Below are positions 40,126-48,709 of a stretch of DNA of 64,000 bases, one piece after another. Made by a program: the position numbers and the translations under genes. Source of the DNA: CAYMAI01 sp964388445 (GTDB lineage Bacteria; 4484-113; JAGGVC01); the NCBI GenBank assembly GCA_964388445.1, contig CAYMAI010000001.1, positions 62,001 through 126,000 on the forward strand, in the 5' to 3' direction. Each line of letters starts with the position of its first letter. Position 1 is the stretch's first letter. Under the pieces are notes generated by a model. That model saw nothing but the letters and a program-made list of their open reading frames with translations. It was not told where the DNA came from and did no database searches.

Positions 40126-43100
40126 CTACCGTCCCGCGACGCCGGCTTCCGCATACTTTTCCGCGCCTGCAAGGTCAACGGGGATGATGCGGCTTACGCC
40201 CTTCGGCCTTCCCACGACTCCTATTAAACCGTCCGCAAGCTCCATCGTTCGCTTGTTGTGCGTCACCAGAATGAACTGCGTGTGAGCGGCGATTGCGTTT
40301 ACGAGTTTGCCGAGCCGCAGGATATTCGCGTCGTCAAGCGCCGCGTCCGCCTCGTCCATAATGCAGAAAGCGCTTTCGCCTATCGAATGAGCGGCCAAGA
40401 ACAGCGCGAGGAAAACCAGGCTTCGTTCGCCGCCGGACAGCGACCTAAGCGGCTGCGTCCGCTCGCCGGGCAGCGTGACCATCACTTCAACCCCGCTCGC
40501 GAGCACGTCGTCCGGCTCCGTGAACTTTATAGCCACCGCGCCGCCGCCGAACAGGAACTTGAAATATTCCTGAAACCTTTCCGTTATTCGTCCGGTGCGC
40601 GACGTATATCGCTTCAGCGTGTCGCGGTCGAGCTTGGCGAGAAGTTCGGTAAGCTGCGCAAGCGCGGCCTGCATATCCGCGTGCTGCAAAAGGAAAAACC
40701 TCAAACGGCTCGATTCCTCTTCCCACTGCCCCGGCGCTTTCAGGTTTACTTCGCCGAGCGCTCGAATGGACTCCTCGGCTTCCCCCACCTTTTCGCGCAG
40801 GCGCAATCGTCCCATCTTTTCAAGGCTTTCAATCGACAGCGGCGGCGCGGGAGGCTTCGGCAGAGCGCCGGCTTCCCATCTCGAAATCACGTTTTCGGGC
40901 GCCTCGGCAAGTTCCAGTTGCTCCGGATTTTCATCGCCTTCGCCGTCCGGCGTGTTATCGGCCCGGCTATTCGCTTCCGCGCCTTCGGTAATCGAGCGCA
41001 GTTCCGCGTTCATCGCTTCCAGTTCGGAATAGGATGCGGATGCGAATCCATCTTCCGATTCGCCGTTTTCGCCGCCGTCTCCGGCCAGCGCCGAACCATC
41101 CATTTCGACCTTGATTCCCTGCGATTCCGCCCATGCGCCGAAAAGTAAAATCGCTTCCGAAAACAGCGCTTCGGTTTCCGGCGAAATCAATTCCTGGCCG
41201 CCATCTTCCGCTTGCCGTTTTTTTGGTTCGTCAACCGCGCCGTGCCAGTTCACCCACAAGTCGTAATAGCGATAAAGCAGCCGTCCCCTCGAAACCTCGA
41301 ATTTCGAAAGGTCGCGATTCAGTCTTTCAAGTTCGCCGCTTTCGTTTCTGACCTTCGTTTTAGCTTTTTCAAGTTCCGCTTTCGCCGCGTCCGCATCGCT
41401 CCTGGCTCCTTCGAGCTTCGACTTGAAATCCGCAATTTCGTTTTCTCCGGGGACGCGCCGGACAACTTCGGTTTCGAGCATCTTTCCAGCTTCGGTACTG
41501 CGGCTTCTAACTTCGGCTAGGTCGCTTGCTATTCCACTAAGCTGCCTTTCCGCTTCCGAAACACGCGATGATGCCTCCGATATTTGCGCCTCGAGATGGC
41601 TCAATCCGAGTTGAGTAACGCGCTTTTCCTCGTTTGTCTTTGCCAGTATTTCTCTTGCCTCGCGCAGCGCCAGTTCGGCCTTTTCGTAAGCTTTCGAGGC
41701 TTTCCCGCTTGCGCCGGAGGCTTTCTCGATAGCGGCTCTTTTTTCCCGCACTTCCGATTCGCGCTTTTCGATTAATGCGCCAAGCTCGGCCTTTTCGGCG
41801 GCGGTGTTTTCAAGTTCCAGCTTTATCGCGCATACCGAAAGCTCAAGTTCTTCGGTCCTGTTTTTCAGCGACGAAAACCTTTCATCGATAACCGCAAGTT
41901 CCTTAAGGTGGCGAGACTTTTGCTCGATCCGTGCGTCGAGATCGGCCTGAGCGGCCTGCACAGATTCATTGGCGCGCTTAACTTGCGCCTCCGCCGCGGC
42001 CCAATCGACGCCTAGCCTGTTGGCATCCTTCGCCAGCTCGTCGATTTGGCTTCTGCGGGACAAAACCCGGCTTCCCGCGCTTGGCGCACCGCCGATAGCT
42101 TGCCCCCGGCCGATCATTACCGAACCGTCGCGCAAAACCGCCCACGAAAGTTGCGGAGTTTTCAAAAGCAGCTTCTCCGCATCCTCGATTGTCCGGCAAA
42201 CCGCCACCTCGCCGATTTCGGCAAACATCCTCGCCAGTCGGCCGTTTCCGCCGCTTACAAGTTCGAAAAACCTTGCCGCATTTTCAGGCCACCAATCGGG
42301 CCGCTCCGGAACGCTTGCGCCTTGCGCGACTTCTACGAGGCGCGCCTTTCCTATGCCGCTTTTGTGAAAATCCGCAAGCGCCTTGATGCCCGCCGCGACG
42401 TCTCCCACTTCGACTGCGTCCTCGAATTGCGAAAGCACCAAATAGACCGCTCCCGATAATTCTTGCGGAAAATCGAGGCCTTTCCAAAGGTCGCTAACGC
42501 CGCGAACTTTTTCTTTCAACTTCGCGTCCGTAAGAAATGCTCGCTTTCCGGGCGCAAATCCCTCGGCTTCTTCTTCGAGAGCGCGCAGACTTTTCAGCCG
42601 CGCATCGACCGCCGCAAGCGTATCGCGCACTTCGTCACGGACTTCGCTCGCCCTCGAAAACGAGGCGCGGCATTGCTCAAGATTTTCCACGGCTTTCGCT
42701 GCTTCCGCATCGGCCGACCTGACCCTTTCCATTTCTGCGACGCGCTCGAATTCGAGCGACGCCGCCCTGCCGCGTAATTCGCCCGCGGCCGTCTCGTCTC
42801 GCGCGAGTTCTCGTGAAAGCCGCTCTCCGGCCGCATTAACGCGCTCCATCGACGAACGTGCAAGCCCGAGCCTGTTTTCAGTTTCCAAAAGCGCGCGCTC
42901 GAAATCGAGCAATTCTTCGGTAGTGCGCTGATTTTCAATCCTCGCGGCCTCGGCCGCTTTCTCCGCCGTTTCCAGCGTCTTTTCCGCCGCAGCAAGCGCC
43001 TTTTCTATTTCGATACGTTTTGCCGAAAGAATTTCGACTTCTTTTTCAAGAGAGTCTAAATGGCTGCTTCCGCTAACGATCGACTTTTCGGTTTCCTCTT

Positions 43101-44151
43101 TTCTTATGGCGAGCCCGGCTTCCTTGTCGGCGAGCATTTCAAGCTCCACTTCTAGTGCGCCGATTCTCGCCGTGGAATTGTCGTAAGATTTCTGCACCCG
43201 CCCTAGCGATTCAAGAAGCCGTTCGACTTCGCTCCGCGCGTCGTTATACTTGGCTTCCAGAGTTTCCTCAAGCTCTTCCGCGCTCTCGGCCGCTTTGTCG
43301 AAATCCTCGATTTTCGCCCTTATCTCGCGGATTACTTCGTAATGCTGCCCGATTTGGTGGAAACACTCCGAAAGCTCTCTCCGCAGAGATTCCCTTTTAA
43401 GCGCCTTCAACTCGGCGTCGAGCCGCGAAAATTCGATTGCGTCCTCGCGTTCTCTTGCCAGGATTTCAACACGCCTTCTGGTTGCGGATATCAAATCCGA
43501 AACGCGTTCGAGGTTGTTTCTCGTTTCGCCAAGCTTGTCTTCCGTGCGGCGTTTCTTGTCTATCAGCAGGCCGATGCCGCACGCGCTCACCAGCCACTGG
43601 CGCATTTCCTGAGGATTCGCCAGTATTTTTTTCTCCACTTCGCCCTGCGTAATCGCTATTGTGCTTCCCCTGCCGAGTCCGAGCAATCCGAAAAACTCGT
43701 CCACGTCGCGAAGCCGCGCCTGTTCGCCGTTTAAGTAATACTCGCTTACGCCGTCGCGATAAAGCCTGCGTTCCAGAGTGACGAATCCGTCGATTTTCGG
43801 CTTTCCGTTTCCGCCGCTCGCGCCGTTTCCGCCGACGGAGATTCCGGGGATTTCCGGGCGGTTTTTGAAAGACAGCGATTCCTGAAAGGCCGGGGCGAAC
43901 GTAAGCTTGACGCCGGTGTAATTGAGTCTTTTCAAGTCGCCCGCGCCGCCGAAAATCAGGCTGTCCATTTTGGAAGTGCGAAGCCGGATAGGCGACTGCT
44001 CGCCGAATGCGAACAGAATCGAGTCGAGTATGTTCGACTTTCCGCTCCCGTTCGGGCCTACGATGGCCGTCACGGGACGCTCCAAATCCACCGCCTCGGT
44101 CTGGGCGAAGGACTTGAAGCCCGTAAGCTCTACCCTGATAAGTCTAAGCAC
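40126..44151 (-). CDS. smc: Chromosome segregation ATPase SMC
   Basis: 1341 residues; bacterial SMC is about 1190. N-terminal head: VELTGFKSFAQ and Walker A GPNGSGKSN from residue 32. Two long coiled coils flank a hinge near residues 500-650 (AFLTDAKLKEKVRGVSDLW, GSVMIGRGQAIGG). C-terminal head: signature LRSLSGGERSLVFLALFL, Walker B FCIMDEADAALDD, and the D-loop. Extra length comes mainly from an acidic Gly/Glu-rich insertion before the C-terminal head (EMDGSALAGDGGENGESEDG, DNTPDGEGDENPEQLE). GTG 44151 gives the family N-terminus (LRLIRVELTGF); a further 79 in-frame residues upstream are not conserved and are rejected. Confidence 0.97.
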   Translation of the reverse strand: MLRLIRVELTGFKSFAQTEAVDLERPVTAIVGPNGSGKSNILDSILFAFGEQSPIRLRTSKMDSLIFGGAGDLKRLNYTGVKLTFAPAFQESLSFKNRPEIPGISVGGNGASGGNGKPKIDGFVTLERRLYRDGVSEYYLNGEQARLRDVDEFFGLLGLGRGSTIAITQGEVEKKILANPQEMRQWLVSACGIGLLIDKKRRTEDKLGETRNNLERVSDLISATRRRVEILAREREDAIEFSRLDAELKALKRESLRRELSECFHQIGQHYEVIREIRAKIEDFDKAAESAEELEETLEAKYNDARSEVERLLESLGRVQKSYDNSTARIGALEVELEMLADKEAGLAIRKEETEKSIVSGSSHLDSLEKEVEILSAKRIEIEKALAAAEKTLETAEKAAEAARIENQRTTEELLDFERALLETENRLGLARSSMERVNAAGERLSRELARDETAAGELRGRAASLEFERVAEMERVRSADAEAAKAVENLEQCRASFSRASEVRDEVRDTLAAVDARLKSLRALEEEAEGFAPGKRAFLTDAKLKEKVRGVSDLWKGLDFPQELSGAVYLVLSQFEDAVEVGDVAAGIKALADFHKSGIGKARLVEVAQGASVPERPDWWPENAARFFELVSGGNGRLARMFAEIGEVAVCRTIEDAEKLLLKTPQLSWAVLRDGSVMIGRGQAIGGAPSAGSRVLSRRSQIDELAKDANRLGVDWAAAEAQVKRANESVQAAQADLDARIEQKSRHLKELAVIDERFSSLKNRTEELELSVCAIKLELENTAAEKAELGALIEKRESEVREKRAAIEKASGASGKASKAYEKAELALREAREILAKTNEEKRVTQLGLSHLEAQISEASSRVSEAERQLSGIASDLAEVRSRSTEAGKMLETEVVRRVPGENEIADFKSKLEGARSDADAAKAELEKAKTKVRNESGELERLNRDLSKFEVSRGRLLYRYYDLWVNWHGAVDEPKKRQAEDGGQELISPETEALFSEAILLFGAWAESQGIKVEMDGSALAGDGGENGESEDGFASASYSELEAMNAELRSITEGAEANSRADNTPDGEGDENPEQLELAEAPENVISRWEAGALPKPPAPPLSIESLEKMGRLRLREKVGEAEESIRALGEVNLKAPGQWEEESSRLRFFLLQHADMQAALAQLTELLAKLDRDTLKRYTSRTGRITERFQEYFKFLFGGGAVAIKFTEPDDVLASGVEVMVTLPGERTQPLRSLSGGERSLVFLALFLAAHSIGESAFCIMDEADAALDDANILRLGKLVNAIAAHTQFILVTHNKRTMELADGLIGVVGRPKGVSRIIPVDLAGAEKYAEAGVAGR

Positions 44152-44263
44152 TACCTGCCAAACCCTAAAAAGCGCGTCGATAACGGCCCGAAAGCCGCCC
44201 CAGGAGTTTCGAGACCCGTCGCCACCTCCCCGAAGGCTCCGGCTCCAACCCAAGCGAAACACT

Positions 44264-44272
44264 ATTATATCA
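44264..44272 (-). promoter_or_regulatory. Extended -10 promoter of smc
   Basis: Minus strand: TGA then TATAAT, about 113 bases before the smc GTG. The leader in between is GC-rich and contains GGGGAGG but no closer promoter. Confidence 0.5.
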
Positions 44273-44569
44273 GAATTCGCGACATGCAACCAAAATCGTT
44301 TGTCCGAAACTAGCAGATTTAACAAGTTAGAAGCACTCAGCGGAAAATTCTTCCTCGAATATACACATGATTTCAACCGGTTTTCCACAATGCCCTTTTT
44401 TTTGTTGATAACTTGTTGGAAAACCGATTTTCAGCCGGAATAACTTCAGGATTAATGCGGATATCCTGTTTGAATTTGATTGCATTTGTTGATACTTTGT
44501 TTGGCCGTTTGCCGAATGGCAGGCGCTGCCAGCCGCCGCTTCCGAATTTGCCGGGCGGCTAATCAGACA

Positions 44570-44578
44570 TGATAAAAT
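44570..44578 (+). promoter_or_regulatory. Extended -10 promoter of the PEBP lipoprotein gene
   Basis: TGA then TAAAAT, 31 bases before ATG 44610, with GGAGG in between. Confidence 0.5.
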
Positions 44579-44609
44579 CGGTTTCCATTTTGAAAAAGTG
44601 GAGGTTGGT

Positions 44610-45365
44610 ATGTTCAGCTCTAAAACCGGTTTTCGCTTTTTCTTTGCAGCCATTTGCGTTGCGTTTATCGGTGCGGCATTGATATTAACAGGATGCCCGA
44701 AGCTTGGCGGCTCCGGAACAACTGCGGGCGATGGCGAAAGCGCCGCGGACGCGCCGGCCGGCGGCGATGGTCAAACGGGCGGCTCAGTCTCGTCCGGCGG
44801 AACCGGCTCATCGGGCGGCGAAACGCCCGGAGGAGAAACCGTGGACAAAGGTATCAGCGATATGTTTCCCGATGAAACCGCGCCCGAGGAACCCGGCGCC
44901 TATTCCGGCGGCAAGTGGAAACCGCTTAAGCTAACGTCGTCCGCTTTTCAAGACAAGGGAGCGATTTCGCCAAGGTACTCCCGAAAGGGCAACAACTTGA
45001 GCCCGCCGCTCAAAATAGACGGTGTGCCGGATCACGCCAAAAGCCTTGTAATCATCATGGACGATCCGGATGCGCCTGGCGGATTGTGGACGCACTGGGT
45101 TCTTTTCAACATCCCCCCGGCAACGGCCGCAATTGGCGAAAACGAAGCGGTTGCCGGCGCAAGGCACGGCCTTAACAGCTGGGGGCAGGACAAATACGAC
45201 GGCCCGCAACCTCCGAGCGGCACGCACCGCTACCAATTCAAGCTATACGCGCTCGACAACACACTCGGCCTCGATGCGGGAGCGACGCGCTCGCAGGTCG
45301 AACAAGCGATGACGGGCCACGTAATCGCCACCGCCGTTCTCTCCGGCACTTTCGGCGCCGGATAG
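44610..45365 (+). CDS. PEBP/YbhB-family putative lipoprotein
   Basis: 251 residues. Signal peptide with lipobox LTGC (Cys29 would be lipidated), a low-complexity Gly/Ser/Thr linker to about residue 85, then a phosphatidylethanolamine-binding-protein domain: SSAFQDKGAISPRYS, KSLVIIMDDPDAPGG, HWVLFNIP and the GTHRYQFKLYALD strand. The ligand-pocket Asp and His residues are present. Bacterial YbhB/YbcL proteins bind small anions or phospholipid head groups; function is unknown. ATG 44610 is preceded by GGAGG. Confidence 0.92.
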   Translation: MFSSKTGFRFFFAAICVAFIGAALILTGCPKLGGSGTTAGDGESAADAPAGGDGQTGGSVSSGGTGSSGGETPGGETVDKGISDMFPDETAPEEPGAYSGGKWKPLKLTSSAFQDKGAISPRYSRKGNNLSPPLKIDGVPDHAKSLVIIMDDPDAPGGLWTHWVLFNIPPATAAIGENEAVAGARHGLNSWGQDKYDGPQPPSGTHRYQFKLYALDNTLGLDAGATRSQVEQAMTGHVIATAVLSGTFGAG

Positions 45366-45449
45366 AGATTTCCGTGCATTTCGTTTGCGTGCTACAAACG
45401 CCAACTGCATAGTTTGCAGCCAAGTGCACAGAAGAAAGGCGACTCACGG

Positions 45450-46757
45450 CTATTCTTCCACCGCAGAAATTGTGCGGCGCGGCCCGGTGCGCGCGAACAG
45501 CCCAACCATTAGCCACGGAACGAACGCACTGAATATGAAGGCAAAAGCCAACAGCCTGTTTTCCGGATACACGCCGTCGTAAAAGAAATGATGAAATGCC
45601 ACAAATGGCGGACTTATGCCTATCGAGTTAGGCGAGTTTATATAATTAGATGCATATACGAGCGATATGAAAGGCCCGATAGTGGCGAAAACCGCAAGAA
45701 GCGCAATGATGCCGTACAAAGTCCAGTCCAAAGAAGACCGAGTTCCAAGAAGCCACCACATTGAAAGCAGGCTTATGACTGCAAGGAAAGGAATCGGAAC
45801 TGCGAGCCAACCGATACCGGCGCCATCGTCGATTGCGGGCATTGTCCACCAGCGCTCGATTTCCGCAGATGAAACCAGCTTTTTGTTTTTCTTGAACCAT
45901 TCAGAGGAGTAATTTCTTCTTCCTTCAAAAGCTGCACCCGGAAGCGGCTGTTGCTCGACAACGGAAATTTCGAATACCCCGCCGTTTTTCAAGTTTTCAA
46001 AAACAAGTTTGTTCTTTACTGCTATTTGAGGAGCACCTTGGTAAAGAAAAGCAAGAATCATTAAAAGAAAAGCGCAAATCGCCCAAAGACGTTTTCGGGA
46101 GACAATTAGCAAAATGGCTGAAACTAAGATGATTACTGCGGACAATACAATCCCGCCAAAATACTTTCCAATCGGCCATTCCGTTAACAATACCCCTTCG
46201 CCGCGAAAAGTATAACTAATGGGTACCAAGTAATAGCCGCAAATTACGAGTAGTGTGTGAATCACCTTCAGCTGTATTATTTTCGCCAACATCACGCCTA
46301 AGCCTTTTCTGTACGCCTCGACTAGAGTGATCGCGAATTGCGTAAAAAATCCGGCACGTGCAAAGGCAGATAAAAACCATGCCAGTGCAGTTTGGTTAAC
46401 CAAAAGTTCTTCAAGCGCGTGCCTTTCAGTCTCGAATTTCCAATAACCCGTCCAGTCGCGCATCCCCGCGATCCAATCTGAAAGGATCACTAGAATTAAC
46501 CACGCGAAAAGCCATACAAGCGAGCGTATTTCGCTTTTACCGGGCTTGCTCCATAGTGTGTTTACGACCTGATCTCTTACAAATGGCGCCGCGAGTTTTC
46601 GAAGAACCGTGTGCGAGTCCAACCTTGCGCGTATTTCGTTGGCGAAATTGGATTCGGACTTTGATGCGCACCCAACATGATCTTCGATTTCGAGTTCGAT
46701 TTCGCGTTTTAGCTTGTCCGAAAGCGGCAAGTCGAGCGTGATTTCCCTGTCGTTCAT
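45450..46757 (-). CDS. Multi-pass membrane partner of a PadR regulator
   Basis: 435 residues. The N-terminal 60 residues (LSDKLKREIELEIEDHVGCA) resemble the cytoplasmic HAAS/DUF1700-type segment often found in proteins encoded with PadR regulators. About eight to nine hydrophobic segments follow, with a soluble loop of about 70 residues in the middle (FENLKNGGVFEISVVEQQPL to ERWWTMPAIDD). ATG 46757 overlaps the padR stop as ATGA; the longer frame to 46904 runs inside padR and is rejected. Probably a sensor or efflux-type membrane protein controlled by the PadR protein. Confidence 0.85.
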   Translation of the reverse strand: MNDREITLDLPLSDKLKREIELEIEDHVGCASKSESNFANEIRARLDSHTVLRKLAAPFVRDQVVNTLWSKPGKSEIRSLVWLFAWLILVILSDWIAGMRDWTGYWKFETERHALEELLVNQTALAWFLSAFARAGFFTQFAITLVEAYRKGLGVMLAKIIQLKVIHTLLVICGYYLVPISYTFRGEGVLLTEWPIGKYFGGIVLSAVIILVSAILLIVSRKRLWAICAFLLMILAFLYQGAPQIAVKNKLVFENLKNGGVFEISVVEQQPLPGAAFEGRRNYSSEWFKKNKKLVSSAEIERWWTMPAIDDGAGIGWLAVPIPFLAVISLLSMWWLLGTRSSLDWTLYGIIALLAVFATIGPFISLVYASNYINSPNSIGISPPFVAFHHFFYDGVYPENRLLAFAFIFSAFVPWLMVGLFARTGPRRTISAVEE

Positions 46758-47098
46758 CCCGTCTTCTCCGTACTGAGATTCAACACCTGCATTGCGGCGC
46801 TCGTCCATTTTTTGAATGCGGCCGCTTCGCGCGCCAAAGTTTTTTTCCCCTTCGGAGTTATTTTGTACATCTTGCGCGGCCGTCCGTTTTCGCCTTCCGC
46901 CCATCTCGAACTTACCGCACCGGCGTTTTCGAGCGAGTGAAGGATGGGATAAAGCGTCTCAACGCGCACGGTTAAGTCCTCGCCGCTTTTCGCGCGTATC
47001 GCCTCGGCTATACCCCAGCCGTAGTTTTCGCCGAGAGCGAGTTCCGATAGCACCAGCACCCGCAGAGCACCGCTTCTCAAATCGTCGGTTTTGCCCAT
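46754..47098 (-). CDS. PadR-family transcriptional regulator
   Basis: 114 residues. The winged helix-turn-helix is complete: LRSGALRVLVLSELALGENYGWGIAEAI, RVETLYPILHSLENAGAVSSRW, NGRPRKMYKITPKGKKTL (quoted in consecutive parts). The recognition region VRVETLYPILHSLE matches PadR. ATG 47098 is chosen since the promoter and operator lie just upstream; a longer frame to 47158 covers the -35 box. Likely represses its own two-gene operon. Confidence 0.95.
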   Translation of the reverse strand: MGKTDDLRSGALRVLVLSELALGENYGWGIAEAIRAKSGEDLTVRVETLYPILHSLENAGAVSSRWAEGENGRPRKMYKITPKGKKTLAREAAAFKKWTSAAMQVLNLSTEKTG

Positions 47099-47112
47099 AT
47101 CAAACACAACCT

Positions 47113-47158
47113 TATATATAGGTAATCTATATATACCATGCAATGTGCCGCTTGTCAA
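47113..47158 (-). promoter_or_regulatory. padR promoter overlapped by a perfect 23-base palindromic operator
   Basis: Minus strand: TTGACA (47153-47158), 17 bases, TATATA (47130-47135). The palindrome TATATATAG-N5-CTATATATA (47113-47135) has perfect 9-base arms and covers the -10 box and the transcription start. This is the expected place for an autorepressor site of the PadR protein. Confidence 0.82.
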
Positions 47159-47183
47159 GCGCTTTTCGGAAAAAAATACGCGG

Positions 47184-48653
47184 CTACACCTTTTCCAATT
47201 CCGCCAGCTTTTTTACGGCCGTGTCGTACGCCCAATCGCCGGGCTTCGAAAGTTCCATTCCTTTCATGAACGCGTGTTTTGCGTTTTCGGCGTCTCCGGA
47301 TTTCAGGCGGCAAAGGCCTAGCGCGGTCCAAGCGTTCGCGTACCCGGGGTTGATTTCCACCGTGCGTTCGTATGCCGCCGCTCCTTTCGAATATTCTTCC
47401 AGCCCGTTATAAATTCTGCCGAGCGTGTAATGCGCTTCGTCGTATGCGGGCGCAAGTTCCACGCCGCGCAGCGCGTGCGGCAAAGCGGCATCTTTTTCGC
47501 CGCTTTCGTGCAACGCGTTTGCGAGTCCGATATGCGCGTAGAGATAATCGGGGTCTATTGCCAGCGCCTTGCGGTAGTCGGAAAGCGCGCCTGCCATATC
47601 GCCCTTTTTCTTGCGGGCCAGAGCAAGGTTCACGTAAGTCAGCGGGTGGTTTGGCCTGATTTCAAGAGCGCGAGTTAGCCACGCGATAGCGCCGTCGAAG
47701 TCGCCGGTCGAGACATGCACATTGCCGATGTTGACGTGCGCCGGAGCGCTATCCGGCTCCTTTTCGAGCGCGGACATCAATACATCCAGTGCGCCGCCGT
47801 AGTCGCCCGATGCTATTAGCAGCTCGCCCAAACTTATGTAATCGCCTATGAAATCGGGATCGATTTCGATTGCCTTGCGATAGTGATATGCGCCCCTTTC
47901 GAGGTTTTCGCCGCCAAGCTCGCGCATAATCGCTCCCATATAACTGTGCGCGTACGGATTAAGCGGTTCGATAGAAATAATTTTCGCGCACATCGCTTCG
48001 GCTTCTTGCAGGATTTCACGCGGCAGAAATCTTTTCACAGCGCCGTTTTCGTCCAGCAGCAAATCCGCGATGCGTCCCTCCATTGCGAGCGTGTCGATTG
48101 TTTTTCCGATATCGCCTTCGCTGATTGCCGCGATTGCGGTTTCGTCCGCGCCTCCGAGCGCTTGCACTAGCCCCAAAGCGAGCTCGCTGATGAGCGACGC
48201 CGTCGAATCCGTTTTGGCGAAAGATTCGCAGCTGCCTTCGGTCAGCGCCGTCGAGCAATCGACCAAGTACGCGAAAGCCATCAGTTCGTTTCCCGCAATC
48301 GTATAGGTTCCGTATGCAATATGCGTCGCGCCCGCGATTTTCCCCAGTTCGGCGGCGGTTTCGGCGTCCGCGAATCCTGTCATTCCGAATCTCTGTTCGG
48401 CCATCGCCTGCCGGCGCGCCTCAACGCTCGTTACCTTTATGCTGGAAATCTTGGACAGCTTGACGGAAATCGAATTGGCGATGCCTATGCCGACGCCGTT
48501 CCACTTCGGGTCGCCGGTCTCGTTCGCGAAATCGCCGACGAAAATCACCTTTTCGGCGGCTAACGCGCCTGAATCGAAGATTAACAACAACGACAATAAT
48601 GCGGCAGCAACCGAATAAAAAAGTCTTCGAATATAAATTACCGGTCTAGCCAT
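47184..48653 (-). CDS. Exported TPR-repeat protein
   Basis: 489 residues with a signal peptide (LFYSVAAALLSLLLIFDSGALA). Residues 35-165 form a CsgG/FlgO-like or TolB N-terminal-type domain (VIFVGDFANETGDPKWNGVG, ATHIAYGTYTIAGNEL). From about 230 come seven or so tetratricopeptide repeats (NPYAHSYMGAIMRELGGENL, HVNIGNVHVSTGDFDGAIAW, AYDEAHYTLGRIYNGLEEYS). Probably a periplasmic scaffold. ATG 48653 is preceded by GGGTGAAG; a TATAAT box lies 30 bases upstream. Confidence 0.88.
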   Translation of the reverse strand: MARPVIYIRRLFYSVAAALLSLLLIFDSGALAAEKVIFVGDFANETGDPKWNGVGIGIANSISVKLSKISSIKVTSVEARRQAMAEQRFGMTGFADAETAAELGKIAGATHIAYGTYTIAGNELMAFAYLVDCSTALTEGSCESFAKTDSTASLISELALGLVQALGGADETAIAAISEGDIGKTIDTLAMEGRIADLLLDENGAVKRFLPREILQEAEAMCAKIISIEPLNPYAHSYMGAIMRELGGENLERGAYHYRKAIEIDPDFIGDYISLGELLIASGDYGGALDVLMSALEKEPDSAPAHVNIGNVHVSTGDFDGAIAWLTRALEIRPNHPLTYVNLALARKKKGDMAGALSDYRKALAIDPDYLYAHIGLANALHESGEKDAALPHALRGVELAPAYDEAHYTLGRIYNGLEEYSKGAAAYERTVEINPGYANAWTALGLCRLKSGDAENAKHAFMKGMELSKPGDWAYDTAVKKLAELEKV

Positions 48654-48679
48654 GGCTTCACCCGCCAGCGTAAAGCCAA

Positions 48680-48685
48680 ATTATA
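48680..48685 (-). promoter_or_regulatory. -10 box upstream of the TPR gene
   Basis: Minus-strand TATAAT 26 bases before ATG 48653, preceded by CCGG; no clear -35. It lies between prfA and the TPR gene, so the latter can be expressed separately. Confidence 0.4.
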
Positions 48686-48709
48686 CCGGATAGGTGCTAA
48701 ATATCGCTC

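Larger units (their letters stand above)
44152..44609. promoter_or_regulatory. 458-base divergent intergenic region between smc and a lipoprotein gene
   Basis: Contains the extended -10 box of smc on the minus strand (44264-44272), an AT-rich core, and the extended -10 box of the lipoprotein gene. In the core lie three sites resembling DnaA boxes: TTTTCCACA (44381-44389), and on the minus strand TTATCAACA (44403-44411) and GTATCAACA (44487-44495). No coding frame looks real. Confidence 0.5.

Noticed and set aside
44152..44388. 79-residue N-terminal extension of SMC in the same frame
   Set aside because: The residues are not conserved, the predicted smc promoter lies inside them, and GTG 44151 gives the exact family start.
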